From Bog-756 sp963835465 (GTDB lineage Bacteria > Actinomycetota > Acidimicrobiia > Acidimicrobiales > RAAP-2): a stretch of 64,000 bases of DNA. Location of the stretch: NCBI GenBank assembly GCA_963835465.1, contig CAWIFR010000001.1:434001-498000 (forward strand), in the 5' to 3' direction. A program made the position numbers and the translations under genes. Positions 16,623 to 26,700 of this stretch are shown here, piece after piece. Every line of letters starts with the position of its first letter. Position 1 is the first letter of the stretch. The notes beneath the pieces were generated by a model that was given only the letters and a program-made list of their open reading frames with translations, made no database searches and was not told where the DNA came from.

Positions 16623-17620
16623 GTGGCCGAGTCGGTATGCCTGGCATCGTGGCTACCGAGGTACGCAAGTCGTACGGCAGCCACCTGGTGCTCGACAACG
16701 TGAGTCTGACCGTGGAAGAGGGAACGATCTTCGCGCTGCTGGGGCCGAACGGGGCCGGCAAGACCACGATCGTCCGCATCCTCTCCACCCTGATCCAGTC
16801 CGATTCCGGCATCATGCGCATCGCCGGTCACGACGTGGCCACCGACCCGGACGGCGTGCGTGCCCTTATCGGTGTCACCGGCCAGTTCTCGGCGGTGGAC
16901 AACCTGCTCACCGGAGCCGAGAACCTGCAGTTGATGGCCGACCTCCGGCATCTCGGTCGTGGGGCCGGCAGACGCCGGGTGGCCGATCTGTTGGTGCAGT
17001 TCGACCTGACCGACGCCGCCGACAAGCTGTTGTCGACCTACTCGGGAGGGATGCGGCGGCGACTCGACCTGGCCATGACCCTGGTCGGCGAGCCCCAAGT
17101 GATCTTCTTGGACGAGCCCACCACCGGGCTGGACCCCCGCAGCCGCCTCACCATGTGGGAGATCGTCCGTGCGCTCGCCGCAGCGGGGGTCACCATCTTG
17201 CTCACAACCCAGAACCTCGACGAGGCGGACCAGCTGGCGGACCGCATCGCGGTGCTCGACCACGGCCGGATCGTGGCAGAGGGAACCCCCGCCGAGCTGA
17301 AGGGCAGAATCCCCGGCGGGCACATCCGGCTCCACTTCGCCGGGCCCGACCTGCTGGCGTCGGCAGCGAAGTTGCTACCCGTGTCGACGCCGGACGACGA
17401 CCAGTTCACGCTGCAGGTCCCCGACTACGGCACGGTGGACTCACTCCGTGAGCTGCTCGACGGTTTGCACCGAGGAGGGATCGCCGTCGAGCGAGTGACG
17501 ATCCACACCCCGGACCTCGATGACGTGTTCCTCGCCGTAACCGGCAGCCAGGCCGCCACCGACGTCCATGTTCCCCAGCACGGATCGGGACAGACAGCAC
17601 AAGGAGCGCCGGTCGGATGA
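16619..17620 (+). CDS. DrrA-type ABC exporter ATPase
   Basis: A 333-residue ATP-binding subunit of the daunorubicin-resistance (DrrA) class. Walker A is GPNGAGKTT (about 42-50), the signature motif is YSGGMRRRLDLAM, Walker B is VIFLDEPTTGLDP and the switch is LLTTQNLDEADQL. A C-terminal extension after residue 225, typical of DrrA, contains DLDDVFLAVTG. It overlaps the MarR gene by 4 bp and the permease by 4 bp. With the permease it likely exports a hydrophobic drug or lipid. The substrate is not predictable from sequence. Confidence 0.92.
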   Translation: MSGRVGMPGIVATEVRKSYGSHLVLDNVSLTVEEGTIFALLGPNGAGKTTIVRILSTLIQSDSGIMRIAGHDVATDPDGVRALIGVTGQFSAVDNLLTGAENLQLMADLRHLGRGAGRRRVADLLVQFDLTDAADKLLSTYSGGMRRRLDLAMTLVGEPQVIFLDEPTTGLDPRSRLTMWEIVRALAAAGVTILLTTQNLDEADQLADRIAVLDHGRIVAEGTPAELKGRIPGGHIRLHFAGPDLLASAAKLLPVSTPDDDQFTLQVPDYGTVDSLRELLDGLHRGGIAVERVTIHTPDLDDVFLAVTGSQAATDVHVPQHGSGQTAQGAPVG

Positions 17621-18414
17621 GCACACTCACCTACACAATCAGCGATTCGCGGGTCATGCTCCGCCGCAACCTCAAGCACCAACTGCGCTACCCCTCGATG
17701 ACACTGATGCTGATCGGTATGCCCATCGTGCTGCTGCTGTTGTTCGTCTACGTCTTCGGTGGCCAGCTCGGGGCCGGTCTCGGAGTGCACCAGGGACGGG
17801 CCGCCTACCTCGACTACGTCGTCCCGGGACTGATGCTGGTGACGGTGGCCGCCGCAGTGCAGGGCACGTCGATCATGGTCGCGATGGACATGACCGGGGG
17901 CATCATCGACCGCTTTCGCACCATGGCCATCGCCCGGGCGTCGGTCCTCACTGGACACGTGCTCGGCAGTCTGCTCCAGACCCTGGCCGCTCTGGGCGTC
18001 CTGATCGGGGTCGCCTTCGCCTTGGGGTTCCGCAGCGCAGGGATCCCTCTCGAGTGGCTCGCCGCGATCGGGCTGCTCACCCTGTTCGCCTTCGCCCTGA
18101 TCTGGCTGGCAGTGGCACTTGGACTGGCCGCCAAGAGCGTCGAGACCGCCAGCAACACCCCGATGATCCTGTTCCTGCTCGTGTTCCTCTCGAGCGGGTT
18201 CGTGCGGACTCAGACGATGCCAGAGGGACTGCGCCAGTTCGCCGAGTACCAGCCCTTTTCGCCGATGGTCGACAGCGTGCGTGGGCTGCTCACCAATGGC
18301 ACCGTCGGCACCCACGCAATCATCGCCGTCGCCTGGAGCGTCGGCATTGCCTTCGCCTCCTACCTCTGGGCCATCCGCCTCTACAACCGGCGTCGCTCAG
18401 CGGACCCAACCTGA
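17617..18414 (+). CDS. ABC-2 type exporter permease (DrrB-like)
   Basis: A 265-residue membrane protein with six hydrophobic segments, such as MLIGMPIVLLLLFVYVFGG, LMLVTVAAAVQGTSIMVAM and LFAFALIWLAVALGLAAKS. DRFRTMAIARASVLTGHVL is characteristic of ABC-2 permeases. It forms the membrane half of the exporter with the preceding ATPase and overlaps it by 4 bp (ATGA). A 12-bp hairpin 92 bp downstream probably ends the operon. Confidence 0.9.
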   Translation: MSTLTYTISDSRVMLRRNLKHQLRYPSMTLMLIGMPIVLLLLFVYVFGGQLGAGLGVHQGRAAYLDYVVPGLMLVTVAAAVQGTSIMVAMDMTGGIIDRFRTMAIARASVLTGHVLGSLLQTLAALGVLIGVAFALGFRSAGIPLEWLAAIGLLTLFAFALIWLAVALGLAAKSVETASNTPMILFLLVFLSSGFVRTQTMPEGLRQFAEYQPFSPMVDSVRGLLTNGTVGTHAIIAVAWSVGIAFASYLWAIRLYNRRRSADPT

Positions 18415-18506
18415 GGGATCGATCGACGGAAGGTCGGCCGAGGCCATGAAATGCTTCCGGCGGGTTCGCCGCCACACCTTCGGCCTACCTTTCCCCGGGA
18501 AGCACG

Positions 18507-18535
18507 AAGTCCCAGCCGCTGAACGGCTGGGACTT
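18507..18535. terminator. Perfect 12-bp hairpin between the ABC operon and tRNA-fMet
   Basis: AAGTCCCAGCCG (18507-18518) pairs completely with CGGCTGGGACTT (18524-18535) around the loop CTGAA. It lies downstream of both the permease gene and the convergently transcribed tRNA, and the A/T ends of the stem could serve either direction. It is likely a shared bidirectional terminator. Confidence 0.7.
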
Positions 18536-18572
18536 ACGCGATCGATGTCGCAGTACTTACGCGAACACCTGT

Positions 18573-18649
<77 letters not shown>

Positions 18650-18740
18650 TCGTGAGAACACAACTTAGCACCTTGTCGGGCGGTCCCGTTCAGCGCCGGA
18701 CCCACTCTGGCCGGATGGCTCCGACGGCGGCTGAGCCCTC

Positions 18741-21651
18741 CTAGGGAGTGGTAGTCGACGTCGTGGTGGTGGTGGAGCTGGTCGGGGCAAGGATGCCCCC
18801 CGTCAGCTGCTGGACCTCCTGCAGGTTCGATTCCAAGGTCTGAATGTCCGACTGGTAGTTGCCCAGGTTTCCCGCCTTCAGGTCGGCCTGGGACTGGATG
18901 TAGGCCTGCTGGGCGGCGTTGAGCAGGGCGCGTATCTGGGGCGACAAGGTACTCGTACCTCCGCTGTTGTTCGTCGAGGTGGAGACGGGGGCCTGGAAGA
19001 CCAGCGACAGGGCCCCAGACAGGGTGGGGGCGATCTGGACCTGCTTCCCGTAGACCGCGATGACCCGTTGGAGCTCGGGGAAGGCGTTCCGTGACGACTC
19101 CACGTAGAGCGGCTGGATATAGAGGAGGGAGTCGGCCACCGGAATCATCAGGACGTTCCCCAGCAGTGCCGAGGACCCGTTGGAGTTGAGCAGGGTGATC
19201 TGCTGGGAGACCGTCGGTTGTGCGTCGATCTGAGCGGCGACGAGGGCCGGCCCGTTGACCGGTTGGTCCCGGGGGGTGACGAACATCTGGAGCTGCCCGT
19301 AGTGGCCGGGGTCCGAGCCGGCGATCATGAACCCGGACAGGGTTTGGATCTGGCTCTGCCCCGACACCGGCACGAAGGCGTCCAGGAGACTGAACGACTG
19401 CTGCAATTGACCCGGCACGCGCAGCTCCTGGTAGATCGGGGCCATCCGGACCAGCTGCCCGGTCGAGACCTGTTGCCCCTGGGCGTTGGTGGTCAGCGTG
19501 GTGGCCAGGGCCTGGGCCGGCGAGCCCGACCCAGGCGACGGGGAGAGGGTCCAGGCATCGGCGGCGCTGTAGAAGCTCTGCGCGGTGGTGATGTGGTACT
19601 TCCCGTAGGCCGTGGCCTGGAGGGTGAAGATGTCCTCGGGGTACCGGAGATGAGCCCGCAGTGCCGCACTCATCTTGGAAGCCGGCGTGAACATCCCCTT
19701 GAAGGCCTTCTCATAGGTCCGGATGATCGGGTCGTTGGGATTCATCACGTAGAAGGTCATCTTGCCCGTGTAGGCATCGATGAGGACCTTCACCGAGTTG
19801 CGCACGTAGTTGAGGTTCTGGTTGAGGCCGCTCCCCTGGGGCAGGGAGCTGGTGTCGACGTTCTGGGCGTAGGGGTAGTTGTCGGTGGTGGTGTAGGCGT
19901 CCTGGATCCAGTCGATCCGGCCGTTGAGCAGCACCGGGTACGGATCAGCGTCGAGGCTGAGGAACGGCGCCGCCTTGGCAACCCGGGCCTGCACACCACG
20001 GTCGAACATCAGCCTTAAGTCGTTGGTGATCTGGTTGGAGATGATCAGGTTGATGTCACTGAAGCGGATGGCGAACATGGCCTGGTCGAAGAAGTTGGAC
20101 AGCTGGACCCCGCCGTTGCCCTTGTAGTGGGTCTCGACGTTGGCCCCGTCGGTCAGCTGGAAGTCGATCTCGGGCTGCTTGGTATTGGCCACCACGTATC
20201 CAGAAATTGTTGAGCCCGAAGTAGATGGACGGCTGGGTGATCGAGGGAAGGCCGCTCGTGGACACCGGGGGTACGTCCTTCACGGCAAACTGGGGATCGC
20301 CGTTGGAGGTCGCGGTGTTGGCCGGCGAGACGATCATCCCGTACCCGTGGGTGTACTGGAGGGTCGTGTTCACCCAGGAGGTGGAGGGGAGGTCGGCGTC
20401 GTTCACCTCTCGGACCCCGACCACGGTCGGCGTCTCCTGGCCGTCTACCTTGTACCGGTCGACGGCCAGGGTGTTGAACTGGTAGTAGGACCGGATGTCC
20501 TGAAGCTTGTCGAAGGTGGGCTGGGTCTGGGTCGGGTCCCACAGCCGCACGTTGCCCAGTGTGTCGCTATTGGCCGAAAGCTGGGCGGCGGTCAGGGTCG
20601 AGGAGGCCGGGTAGTGGATGCTCTCGACCTTGTTGAGGTCCATGGCCGACCGAGTGGCGTCGATGTTCCGCTGGATGTACGGACGCTCAAGCGTGTTCTG
20701 GGCCGGATTGACCTTGAGGGCCTGGACGGCGGCCGGGTAGATGGTGCCGGCGGTCAGTGCCACCAGGAACCACAGGCCGACCCCGAGAATGGGCAGAGCC
20801 CAGCCCTGGCGGCGGATGTTGTAGATCAGCAGGGCGGCGGCGGCCAGCGACACCAGGATGAGCAGCTCCAGCGCGGGGAGCCGGGCGTGGACGTCGGTGT
20901 AATCGGCCCCCTGGTTGTAGCCGTTGCTCGACAGGTCGAGGCTGAAGCGGGCCAGGTAGTAGCCGACGGCCTTGACCAGGGCCAGCAGGCCCAGGATGAC
21001 CGACAGGTGGGCCTTGACCGCCGGGCGCACCCGGGGTCGGGCTCCCTGAAGCCTGATCCCGCCGTTCAGATAGTGGGTCAGTACGGTGACCAACAGGACC
21101 ACGACCAGGGCCACCAGTGTCCAGTGGACCAGGAACTGCTCGAAGGGAAGGGTGAAGACGAAGTAGCCGACATTGCGGTGGAACTGCGGATCGGTGGCGT
21201 GGAACTGGGTGCTGTTCCGGAAAAGGATCCAGTTGTTCCACTGGCCGATGGCCTGCGAGCCGACGATCAGCGACAGCACCACCACCACGCCGGCCCGAAT
21301 CCACCGCGCGTACGGGCCGATGACCTCTTGGTACCGCTTGACGAACTCGTCTTCGGCATCGAGGGACGGACCTTTGGGGGCCAGCCGCTCGGCCACCAGG
21401 AGGCTGGCCAGCAGCAGGACGGCAAAGATGGCGGCGAACACCACCATGAGCCCAACCTTGATCTCGAACAACTTGACCCACACCGAGTGCAGGGAGACGG
21501 ACGAGAACCACAGGGCGTCGGTGTAGAAGATGGCGAAGGTCCGCAACGAGGCGATGACGATGACGGCGATGATGATGCCGGCGATGATCCAACGGCGGCG
21601 TCGGCTGGACGCCGGGCGCGCGGTCTGAGGCATGTCACTGGGGGGACGCAC
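18741..21651 (-). CDS. UPF0182 family membrane protein, one frameshift
   Basis: About 970 residues of a large actinobacterial membrane protein of unknown function. The N-terminal third has seven hydrophobic helices (such as WIIAGIIIAVIVIASLRTFA and LGLLALVKAVGYYLARFSLD). The long extracytoplasmic part contains the family sequences LERPYIQRNIDATRSAMDL, YTHGYGMIVSPAN, PEDIFTLQATAYGKYHI and GNVLMIPVADSLLYIQPLYV. It ends in an SSTTTTTSTTTP tail. One extra T near 20205 breaks the frame; without it the family segment FGLNNSGYVVANT is restored. The start GTG 21651 is supported by TAGGCT 6 nt upstream, which overlaps the stop codon of the preceding divIVA-like gene. Confidence 0.9.
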
Positions 21652-21657
21652 GGCAGC

Positions 21658-21663
21658 AGCCTA
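21658..21663 (-). promoter_or_regulatory. -10 element of the UPF0182 gene, leaderless type
   Basis: On the minus strand, TAGGCT lies 6 nt before GTG 21651, and its 5' TAG is the stop codon of the upstream DivIVA-like gene. The gene therefore probably has its own leaderless transcript. Confidence 0.5.
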
Positions 21664-23553
21664 GGTGGCGGAGAGGGCGAGTAGGCATCGACACCCGGGG
21701 TGGGCGGGCGGATACCGGTGTCCGGTGGGGAACTCCTCGCCGGGGGCTTGGGACCCGTTTAGTCCGTTGTCCTCGCAGTCGGGACACGGGGCGTCCCCCG
21801 AATCGGAGACAGCCACCCACTCCAGCGGGGACGGTCCCGCCCCGTGGGCGGCAGCGATGGTCCCGGCCGAGAAGGCCGCTACCACATGGTCCCCGGCCAG
21901 GCGCTCCACCCGCTCGCCCTTCCACTCTCGGAAGGCCGAGCCCACATGTTCGGCCACCACCGACTCCTCGGCCCCCTCGAGTCCATCGCCGGCGGCGAGC
22001 CGTCGACGCAGGGGGCCGACCACCGCCTCGGCCAGGCCGTGGGCGATGCCCAAGAGCACGTCGGCCTTGGGGCCGCTGGCCCCTTTCAGGCCGGTGAAGG
22101 ACACCCCGGCCGCTGCCGACTGCTCCAGGGCCGGCATAGCCGCGGTCGACACGGCATCGACGTGCTCGGTCTCGTCGGGGAGCAGGTCGGCAGACCACTG
22201 GGACCCATTGGAGCGCAGGCTGTCCAGTAGATCGTTCTGGCTGTCCTGGAGCGTTCGCTTCAGCCTCCGGGCCAACGTGGTGACGATGGGGGCGATCAAC
22301 TCGTCCCGCCTGATGGCCAGCGGGCTCCGCTCTTCGGGAGGACCCTCGTCGTCCTCGTCGTCGGACGTCCCTTCGGCCCGACCCCGATCGCCCTTGGCGG
22401 CTCCCGTTTCGGCGCCCGACCCCGCATCCGCTGTCGGCGCGGCGGCCTTCTTCGGGGCCTTCGGTTCCTCACCAGGGGGCTCGGGCACCTTCGATTCAGG
22501 AACCGGCTCGGGTGCCGGGGGAGGCTCGGACTCGGGCGCCTCCGCCGCCGCCCGCAGCTTGGCGAAGAGAGCATCGACCTCCTCAGGGGCCGCCGCCGGC
22601 TCCCCCTCGTCGGCCACGACGATCTCGGTGATCTCGATCACCTCGACGGTCTCCACGGTCTCGATCTCAGGCTGTGAGGCCCCGGCGGCGGCACGGGGAT
22701 CGTCGAGCGGGATGTCGATCGAAACCGACTCGGTCCCCTCCTGCTCGTCGGCCAGGAGTTGGGCGGCCAGCTCTTCGGGTGTGTCCGGCTCGGTCCGTTC
22801 CAGGGCCTCGCGACCTGCGGCCTCGGCGGCCAGCCGGGCATTGTCCTCAGCGGCGAAGAGGTCGGCGGCGATCTCATCGACGGACCGGCGCACGTCGTAG
22901 ACGGTCTCGGCCAGTCGTTCTCGGCCGGCCCGGAGCTGCTCAATCTGTGCGTGCAGCACCTTCCGACGCTTGGACAGGTCGGCGAGCACCCGGGCCCGCA
23001 GGCCCTGGGCCTCCTCCACCATGGCCCGGCACTGCTCGCGGGCCTGTTCGAGCAGCGCCGCCGCCTCCCGCTGCGCCTTGTCGGTGGCAGCGGCGGCGTG
23101 CTGATCCGCCCGCTCTCGGAGTTCGGTGGCCGTGGCCTCAATGGCGGCCGCCTGCTCAGCCAGTCGGGCCTCGGTCTGGGCACGGCTCTGCTGGATCTCC
23201 TCCCGGGCCTCACTCAGCAGACGGTTGGCCTCGGCCTCGGACTTCGCCACCATTTCGGCCGCCACTTCGTGGGCGCTGTGCAGCACGCGAGCCGTCTCGG
23301 TGCCCAGGGCGGCCGTGAGGGTCGCCTCGTCCAGCACGGGGTGCGCGGCACGGTATTCGGCCTCGGACAGCTCGTCCAGCAGCCCGCGTTCCCGCTCGGC
23401 CACCCCTCGCAGGCTGGCAGCCAGAGACTCGAGGTAGGCCCGGACTTCATTGGGGTCGAAGCCCCGACGCACCGTCCCGAACGAGTGGCGGGCCACATCG
23501 TCGGGGGTCAGGTGGGACGAGGACGAGATGGACAGCAGTCGCTCCTCGGGCAT
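21661..23553 (-). CDS. DivIVA-domain coiled-coil protein with C-terminal MuF-like domain
   Basis: A 630-residue protein in one clean frame. Residues 15-46 form a DivIVA/Wag31-type membrane-curvature domain (LTPDDVARHSFGTVRRGFDP then NEVRAYLESL). Residues 50-255 are a long coiled coil rich in Glu, Ala and Arg. Residues 270-420 are an acidic, Pro-rich linker. Residues 425-630 are helical and end in the Cys/His pattern CPDC...GEEFPTGH..PPAHPGCRC, which is the C-terminal signature of phage Mu gpF-like (MuF) minor head proteins. DivIVA proteins organise polar growth and division. Joining one to a MuF domain is unusual, and no other phage gene lies nearby. The start ATG 23553 has TAGGCT 7 nt upstream. 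It lies between the UPF0182 and PDZ-Lon genes on the same strand. Confidence 0.8.
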   Translation of the reverse strand: MPEERLLSISSSSHLTPDDVARHSFGTVRRGFDPNEVRAYLESLAASLRGVAERERGLLDELSEAEYRAAHPVLDEATLTAALGTETARVLHSAHEVAAEMVAKSEAEANRLLSEAREEIQQSRAQTEARLAEQAAAIEATATELRERADQHAAAATDKAQREAAALLEQAREQCRAMVEEAQGLRARVLADLSKRRKVLHAQIEQLRAGRERLAETVYDVRRSVDEIAADLFAAEDNARLAAEAAGREALERTEPDTPEELAAQLLADEQEGTESVSIDIPLDDPRAAAGASQPEIETVETVEVIEITEIVVADEGEPAAAPEEVDALFAKLRAAAEAPESEPPPAPEPVPESKVPEPPGEEPKAPKKAAAPTADAGSGAETGAAKGDRGRAEGTSDDEDDEGPPEERSPLAIRRDELIAPIVTTLARRLKRTLQDSQNDLLDSLRSNGSQWSADLLPDETEHVDAVSTAAMPALEQSAAAGVSFTGLKGASGPKADVLLGIAHGLAEAVVGPLRRRLAAGDGLEGAEESVVAEHVGSAFREWKGERVERLAGDHVVAAFSAGTIAAAHGAGPSPLEWVAVSDSGDAPCPDCEDNGLNGSQAPGEEFPTGHRYPPAHPGCRCLLALSAT

Positions 23554-23560
23554 GGGCGAG

Positions 23561-23566
23561 AGCCTA
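23561..23566 (-). promoter_or_regulatory. -10 element of the DivIVA-MuF gene, leaderless type
   Basis: TAGGCT on the minus strand ends 7 nt before ATG 23553. No ribosome binding site is visible between them. Confidence 0.5.
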
Positions 23567-24821
23567 CGACTGTGCGTTCACGAAATCCGTCATCCTGCGG
23601 TCGGGACACTCGGGGCGGTCGGGGCGGTACCCACTGGTGCCGGGAGGCACCGTCCCACCATGGGCGGCGAGGACCCGTAGTGCCTGGTCCAAGGTGGATA
23701 CCGCATAGACCTTCAGTCCGGGCCGCACCTTCGACATGGCGGCCTTGTACTCCTCGGGAGGCACCAAGAAGATGGAGGCGCCAGCGTTCTCCACCGCGAC
23801 GGTCTTCTGGGCCACCCCTCCGACATCCCCCACGTCCCCCTGGCTGTCGATGGTGCCGGTCGCCGCCACCGTGCGCCCACCGGTCACCGAGCCGCTGGTG
23901 AGGGCGTCGATGACGCCGAGGGTCATGGCCAGACCAGCCGAGGGCCCTCCGATGTTGGTCACGTCGATCTTGACCGGGAAGGGATAGCTGTAGTCCACCT
24001 GGTCCTCGGGTTGAATGCCGAGATCGAGGGTGACCGTCTGCCCGTTCCCGAGGTCGACCTTGGTCGCCTTCAGGGTGATCGGGACCTGGACCGCCTTGCC
24101 CTTGCCGCCCTTCAGCACCGTCAGATCGATGGATTGTCCGGAGTGGTAGTGGGCCAACGCCGTGGTCAGCGCCCGGGCCGTCGCCGTGGCCGTCCCGTCC
24201 ACGGCGGTGACCACGTCCCCCACCTGCAGCACGCCGTAGGCCGGCGTCCCCGGGAAGGTGCCGAAGATGACGGCGCCCGACGGTGTGGCGGTGACCGGAT
24301 AGCCCAGACGGGTCAAGGCGGCGGCCTTGGCGTTGTCCTCCGCCTGGGACATCTCGAAGTGCGCCCTGGGCGTTGAGCTGGGACGGCGGAGTGCCGCCGG
24401 TGACCGACTCCAGCGGCTCGAGGGCGCTGTTCCCCTGGAGCTTGAAGTAGAGGTACGTCAGCGCCGTCACCCGTCCGATGCTCACGTCGGTCAGCAGGAC
24501 CGGGTGGGTCACCGGGTGGTTCTTGGTCGGCGGCACGGTGATGAAGGACTGCACCGGCTGTGCCGTACCAGGCTCCAGCGCGTAGTAGTTGAGATTCCAT
24601 CGGGCCGCCACCACCACGGCCAGGGCCAGGACGACGAACACCGCCCAGCCCCAGTAGCGTCGCCGGCGCCGCGGATCGGGTGCCGAGGGGCCGGCGGGCA
24701 CCGGACCGTCGTCCACGGGGATCCCAGACACGGCAGGGGGCGGCGGGTCGGCGGCCGTAGCGGCGGCGTTGGCGTCGCCACCGTCCTGTACCGGCGCCAG
24801 GTGGTCGTGGTCCTCGGTCAT
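23564..24821 (-). CDS. PDZ and Lon-protease-domain membrane protein, one frameshift
   Basis: About 419 residues of the YlbL-like PDZ-S16 family. After a cytoplasmic Asp/Ala/Pro-rich N-terminus there is one membrane anchor (WGWAVFVVLALAVVVAARW). A region beginning YYALEPGTAQPV follows, then a PDZ domain (GYPVTATPSGAVIFGTFPGT, LQVGDVVTAVDG). The C-terminus is a Lon-type protease domain with the Ser in GGPSAGLAMTLG and the Lys in GVAQKTVAVENAG, so both dyad residues are kept. The frame breaks near 24362-24375, between QLNAQGA and HFEMSQAEDNA. It faces the HEAT-repeat gene across a 69-bp spacer. Confidence 0.88.
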
Positions 24822-24890
24822 AGTGGTGGGGTGGTCGCTCCAGAGCCATCGGATCCGCCGGCCGCCCGAACGTGGTCCGGCGACGCAGCC

Positions 24891-25533
24891 ATGAAGCCTG
24901 CCATGGAACCCACCGATACCGATGTCACCGGTCCGATGGACCCGCAGGCCGCCGATCGGCGGCGCCGGGTGGCGCTGGCCGGCCATACCGGACCTGAGTC
25001 CGACGCCCGTCAGGGCCTGGCCGACGCCTCGTCATCGGTGCGGGCCACCGCCCTCGGCGCCCTAGCACGGCTCGGTGCCCTCACCGACGACGACCTACGG
25101 GTGGCGCTGGCCGATCCCGCTCCCTCGGTCCGACGTCGGGCCGTGCGAGCTGGCCGCGGCTCGGCCCGGGGTGGCGATCGCCGCTGTCTGGACGACGAGG
25201 AGCCGTCGGTGGTGGAGATGGCGGCGTGGTCGTTGGGGGAACGGGAGGAGCGCTCGGCGGTGCATGCCCTGTCGTTGCTGGCCGCAGTCGGATCGGGCCA
25301 CCGCGACCCACTCTGCCGGGAGGCGGCGGTGGCTGCGCTCGGGGCTATCGGCGACACCGCGGCCTGCCTGCCGTGCTCGAGGCGCTTGACGACAAGCCAG
25401 CCATCCGCCGCCGGGCCGCGGTGGCGCTCGCCGCTTTTGAAGGACCACGGTCGTCGAGGCACTGCAGCGGTGCCTTGACGACCGGGACTGGCAGGTCCGC
25501 CAGGTGGCCGAGGACCTGCTGGCCGTGGAGTGA
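24891..25533 (+). CDS. HEAT-repeat protein, several frameshifts
   Basis: About 214 residues of helical repeats. Recognisable units are SSVRATALGALARLGALTDD, APSVRRRAV, EPSVVEMAAWSLGEREERSA, CREAAVAALGAIGDTA, KPAIRRRAAVALAAFEG and DDRDWQVRQVAEDLLAVE at the end. Breaks are inferred near 25148 and 25190 (compensating), 25361 and 25447. Correcting them yields continuous HEAT/PBS-lyase-type repeats, so indels in the sequence are likelier than decay. HEAT proteins bind partners; none can be named here. ATG 24891 is the furthest supported start, and ATG 24903 or 24936 are alternatives. Confidence 0.7.
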
Positions 25534-25571
25534 GCCGCCCCGGGTGACGCCCGGAACGATCCGTTCCTGGC

Positions 25572-26576
25572 TCAGGACTCGGCGGCGGCGAAGATCGGAC
25601 GCAGGCTGTCGAAGGAGTCGAGGCACATGCCCGCGCCGACCACCACGCACTCGAGCGGGGTGGCCACCAGGTGAACCGGGACCTCGGTCTCATCGGCGAG
25701 CCGGTTGGCCAGGCCCCGGAGGAGCGCCCCTCCCCCGACCAGGTGGATGCCCTCGTAGATGATGTCCTGGGCCAGCTCGGGGGGCGACTCGGCCAGGCAC
25801 TCGACCACGGTGGCCACGATCTGTTCGACCTGTTCCCGCAGGGCCGACCGGATCTCGTCGGGAGAGAGGACCACGGTCTTGGGCAGCCCGCTGGAGATCT
25901 CCCGGCCGCGCACCTCGGCTTTGACCTCGTCGGCATAGGGCAAGGCGGATCCGATGGCCAGCTTGATCTCCTCACCGGTGCGCTCACCGATGGCGATGCC
26001 GTACTGCTGGCGCACGTAGGCCTGGATGGCGGCGTCCATGTCGAAGCCACCGCACCGGATGGCGTGGGAGGCCACCACGCCGCCGAGCGAGATGACCGCC
26101 GTCTCCGTGGTCCCACCACCGACGTCGACCACCATGTTGCCGACCGGCTCGTGGATATCGAGACCTGCCCCGATGGCCGCGGCCATGGGCTGCTCGATCA
26201 GGTGGGCGGCCGAGGCACCGGCCCGGCGTGCGGCCTCCTTCACCGCCCGCCGCTCCACCGAGGTGATGGCCGACGGAACGCAGATCAGCACCCGGGGACG
26301 GTTGAGTCTGGTGACCCCGGCCCGGCGGAGCAGGAGGCGGATCATCCGCTCGGTGATGTCGAAGTCGGTGATGGCCCCCTCGCGCAACGGGCGCACCGCC
26401 ACGATGTAGCCGGGTGTCCTCCCGATCATCTGCCAGGCCTCGTTGCCCACGGCCAGCACTTCGTGGGTCCGCGTGTTGAGGGCGATCACCGTCGGTTGGT
26501 TCAGGACGATGCCCCGACCCTTGGCGTAGACAAGGGTGTTCGCCGTCCCGAGGTCGATCGCCAGGTCCCGAGCCAC
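25572..26576 (-). CDS. mreB: Rod shape-determining actin homologue MreB
   Basis: A 334-residue bacterial actin in one clean frame. The phosphate-1 loop is DLGTANTLVYAKGRGI, followed by EPSVIA-type NQPTVIALN, phosphate-2 VVDVGGGTTETAVISLGG and the adenosine motif LVGGGALLRGLANRLA. LICVPSAITSVERRAVKEAA is also typical. MreB guides lateral wall synthesis. No mreC or mreD is adjacent, so it stands alone in this envelope block. GTG 26576 is chosen because the family N-terminus starts there and TACGAT lies 6 nt upstream. Confidence 0.94.
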   Translation of the reverse strand: MARDLAIDLGTANTLVYAKGRGIVLNQPTVIALNTRTHEVLAVGNEAWQMIGRTPGYIVAVRPLREGAITDFDITERMIRLLLRRAGVTRLNRPRVLICVPSAITSVERRAVKEAARRAGASAAHLIEQPMAAAIGAGLDIHEPVGNMVVDVGGGTTETAVISLGGVVASHAIRCGGFDMDAAIQAYVRQQYGIAIGERTGEEIKLAIGSALPYADEVKAEVRGREISSGLPKTVVLSPDEIRSALREQVEQIVATVVECLAESPPELAQDIIYEGIHLVGGGALLRGLANRLADETEVPVHLVATPLECVVVGAGMCLDSFDSLRPIFAAAES

Positions 26577-26582
26577 GTGGCC

Positions 26583-26588
26583 ATCGTA
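26583..26588 (-). promoter_or_regulatory. -10 element of mreB, leaderless type
   Basis: TACGAT on the minus strand lies 6 nt before GTG 26576, with no ribosome binding site between. Confidence 0.5.
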
Positions 26589-26687
26589 GGGCCAGGTCGC
26601 CGCACGACCGGTGTGTGAGGCCGGAATCCGGCGACCAGCGGCCGCTGTAGCCACCGGCCGCGACGCACCAAACCGTCCGGCCGTCAG

Positions 26688-26693
26688 TAACCT
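26688..26693 (+). promoter_or_regulatory. -10 element of the pseudo-protease gene, leaderless type
   Basis: TAACCT lies 7 nt before GTG 26701, so the transcript would start at the initiation codon. Confidence 0.45.
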
Positions 26694-26700
26694 CAGGCCC

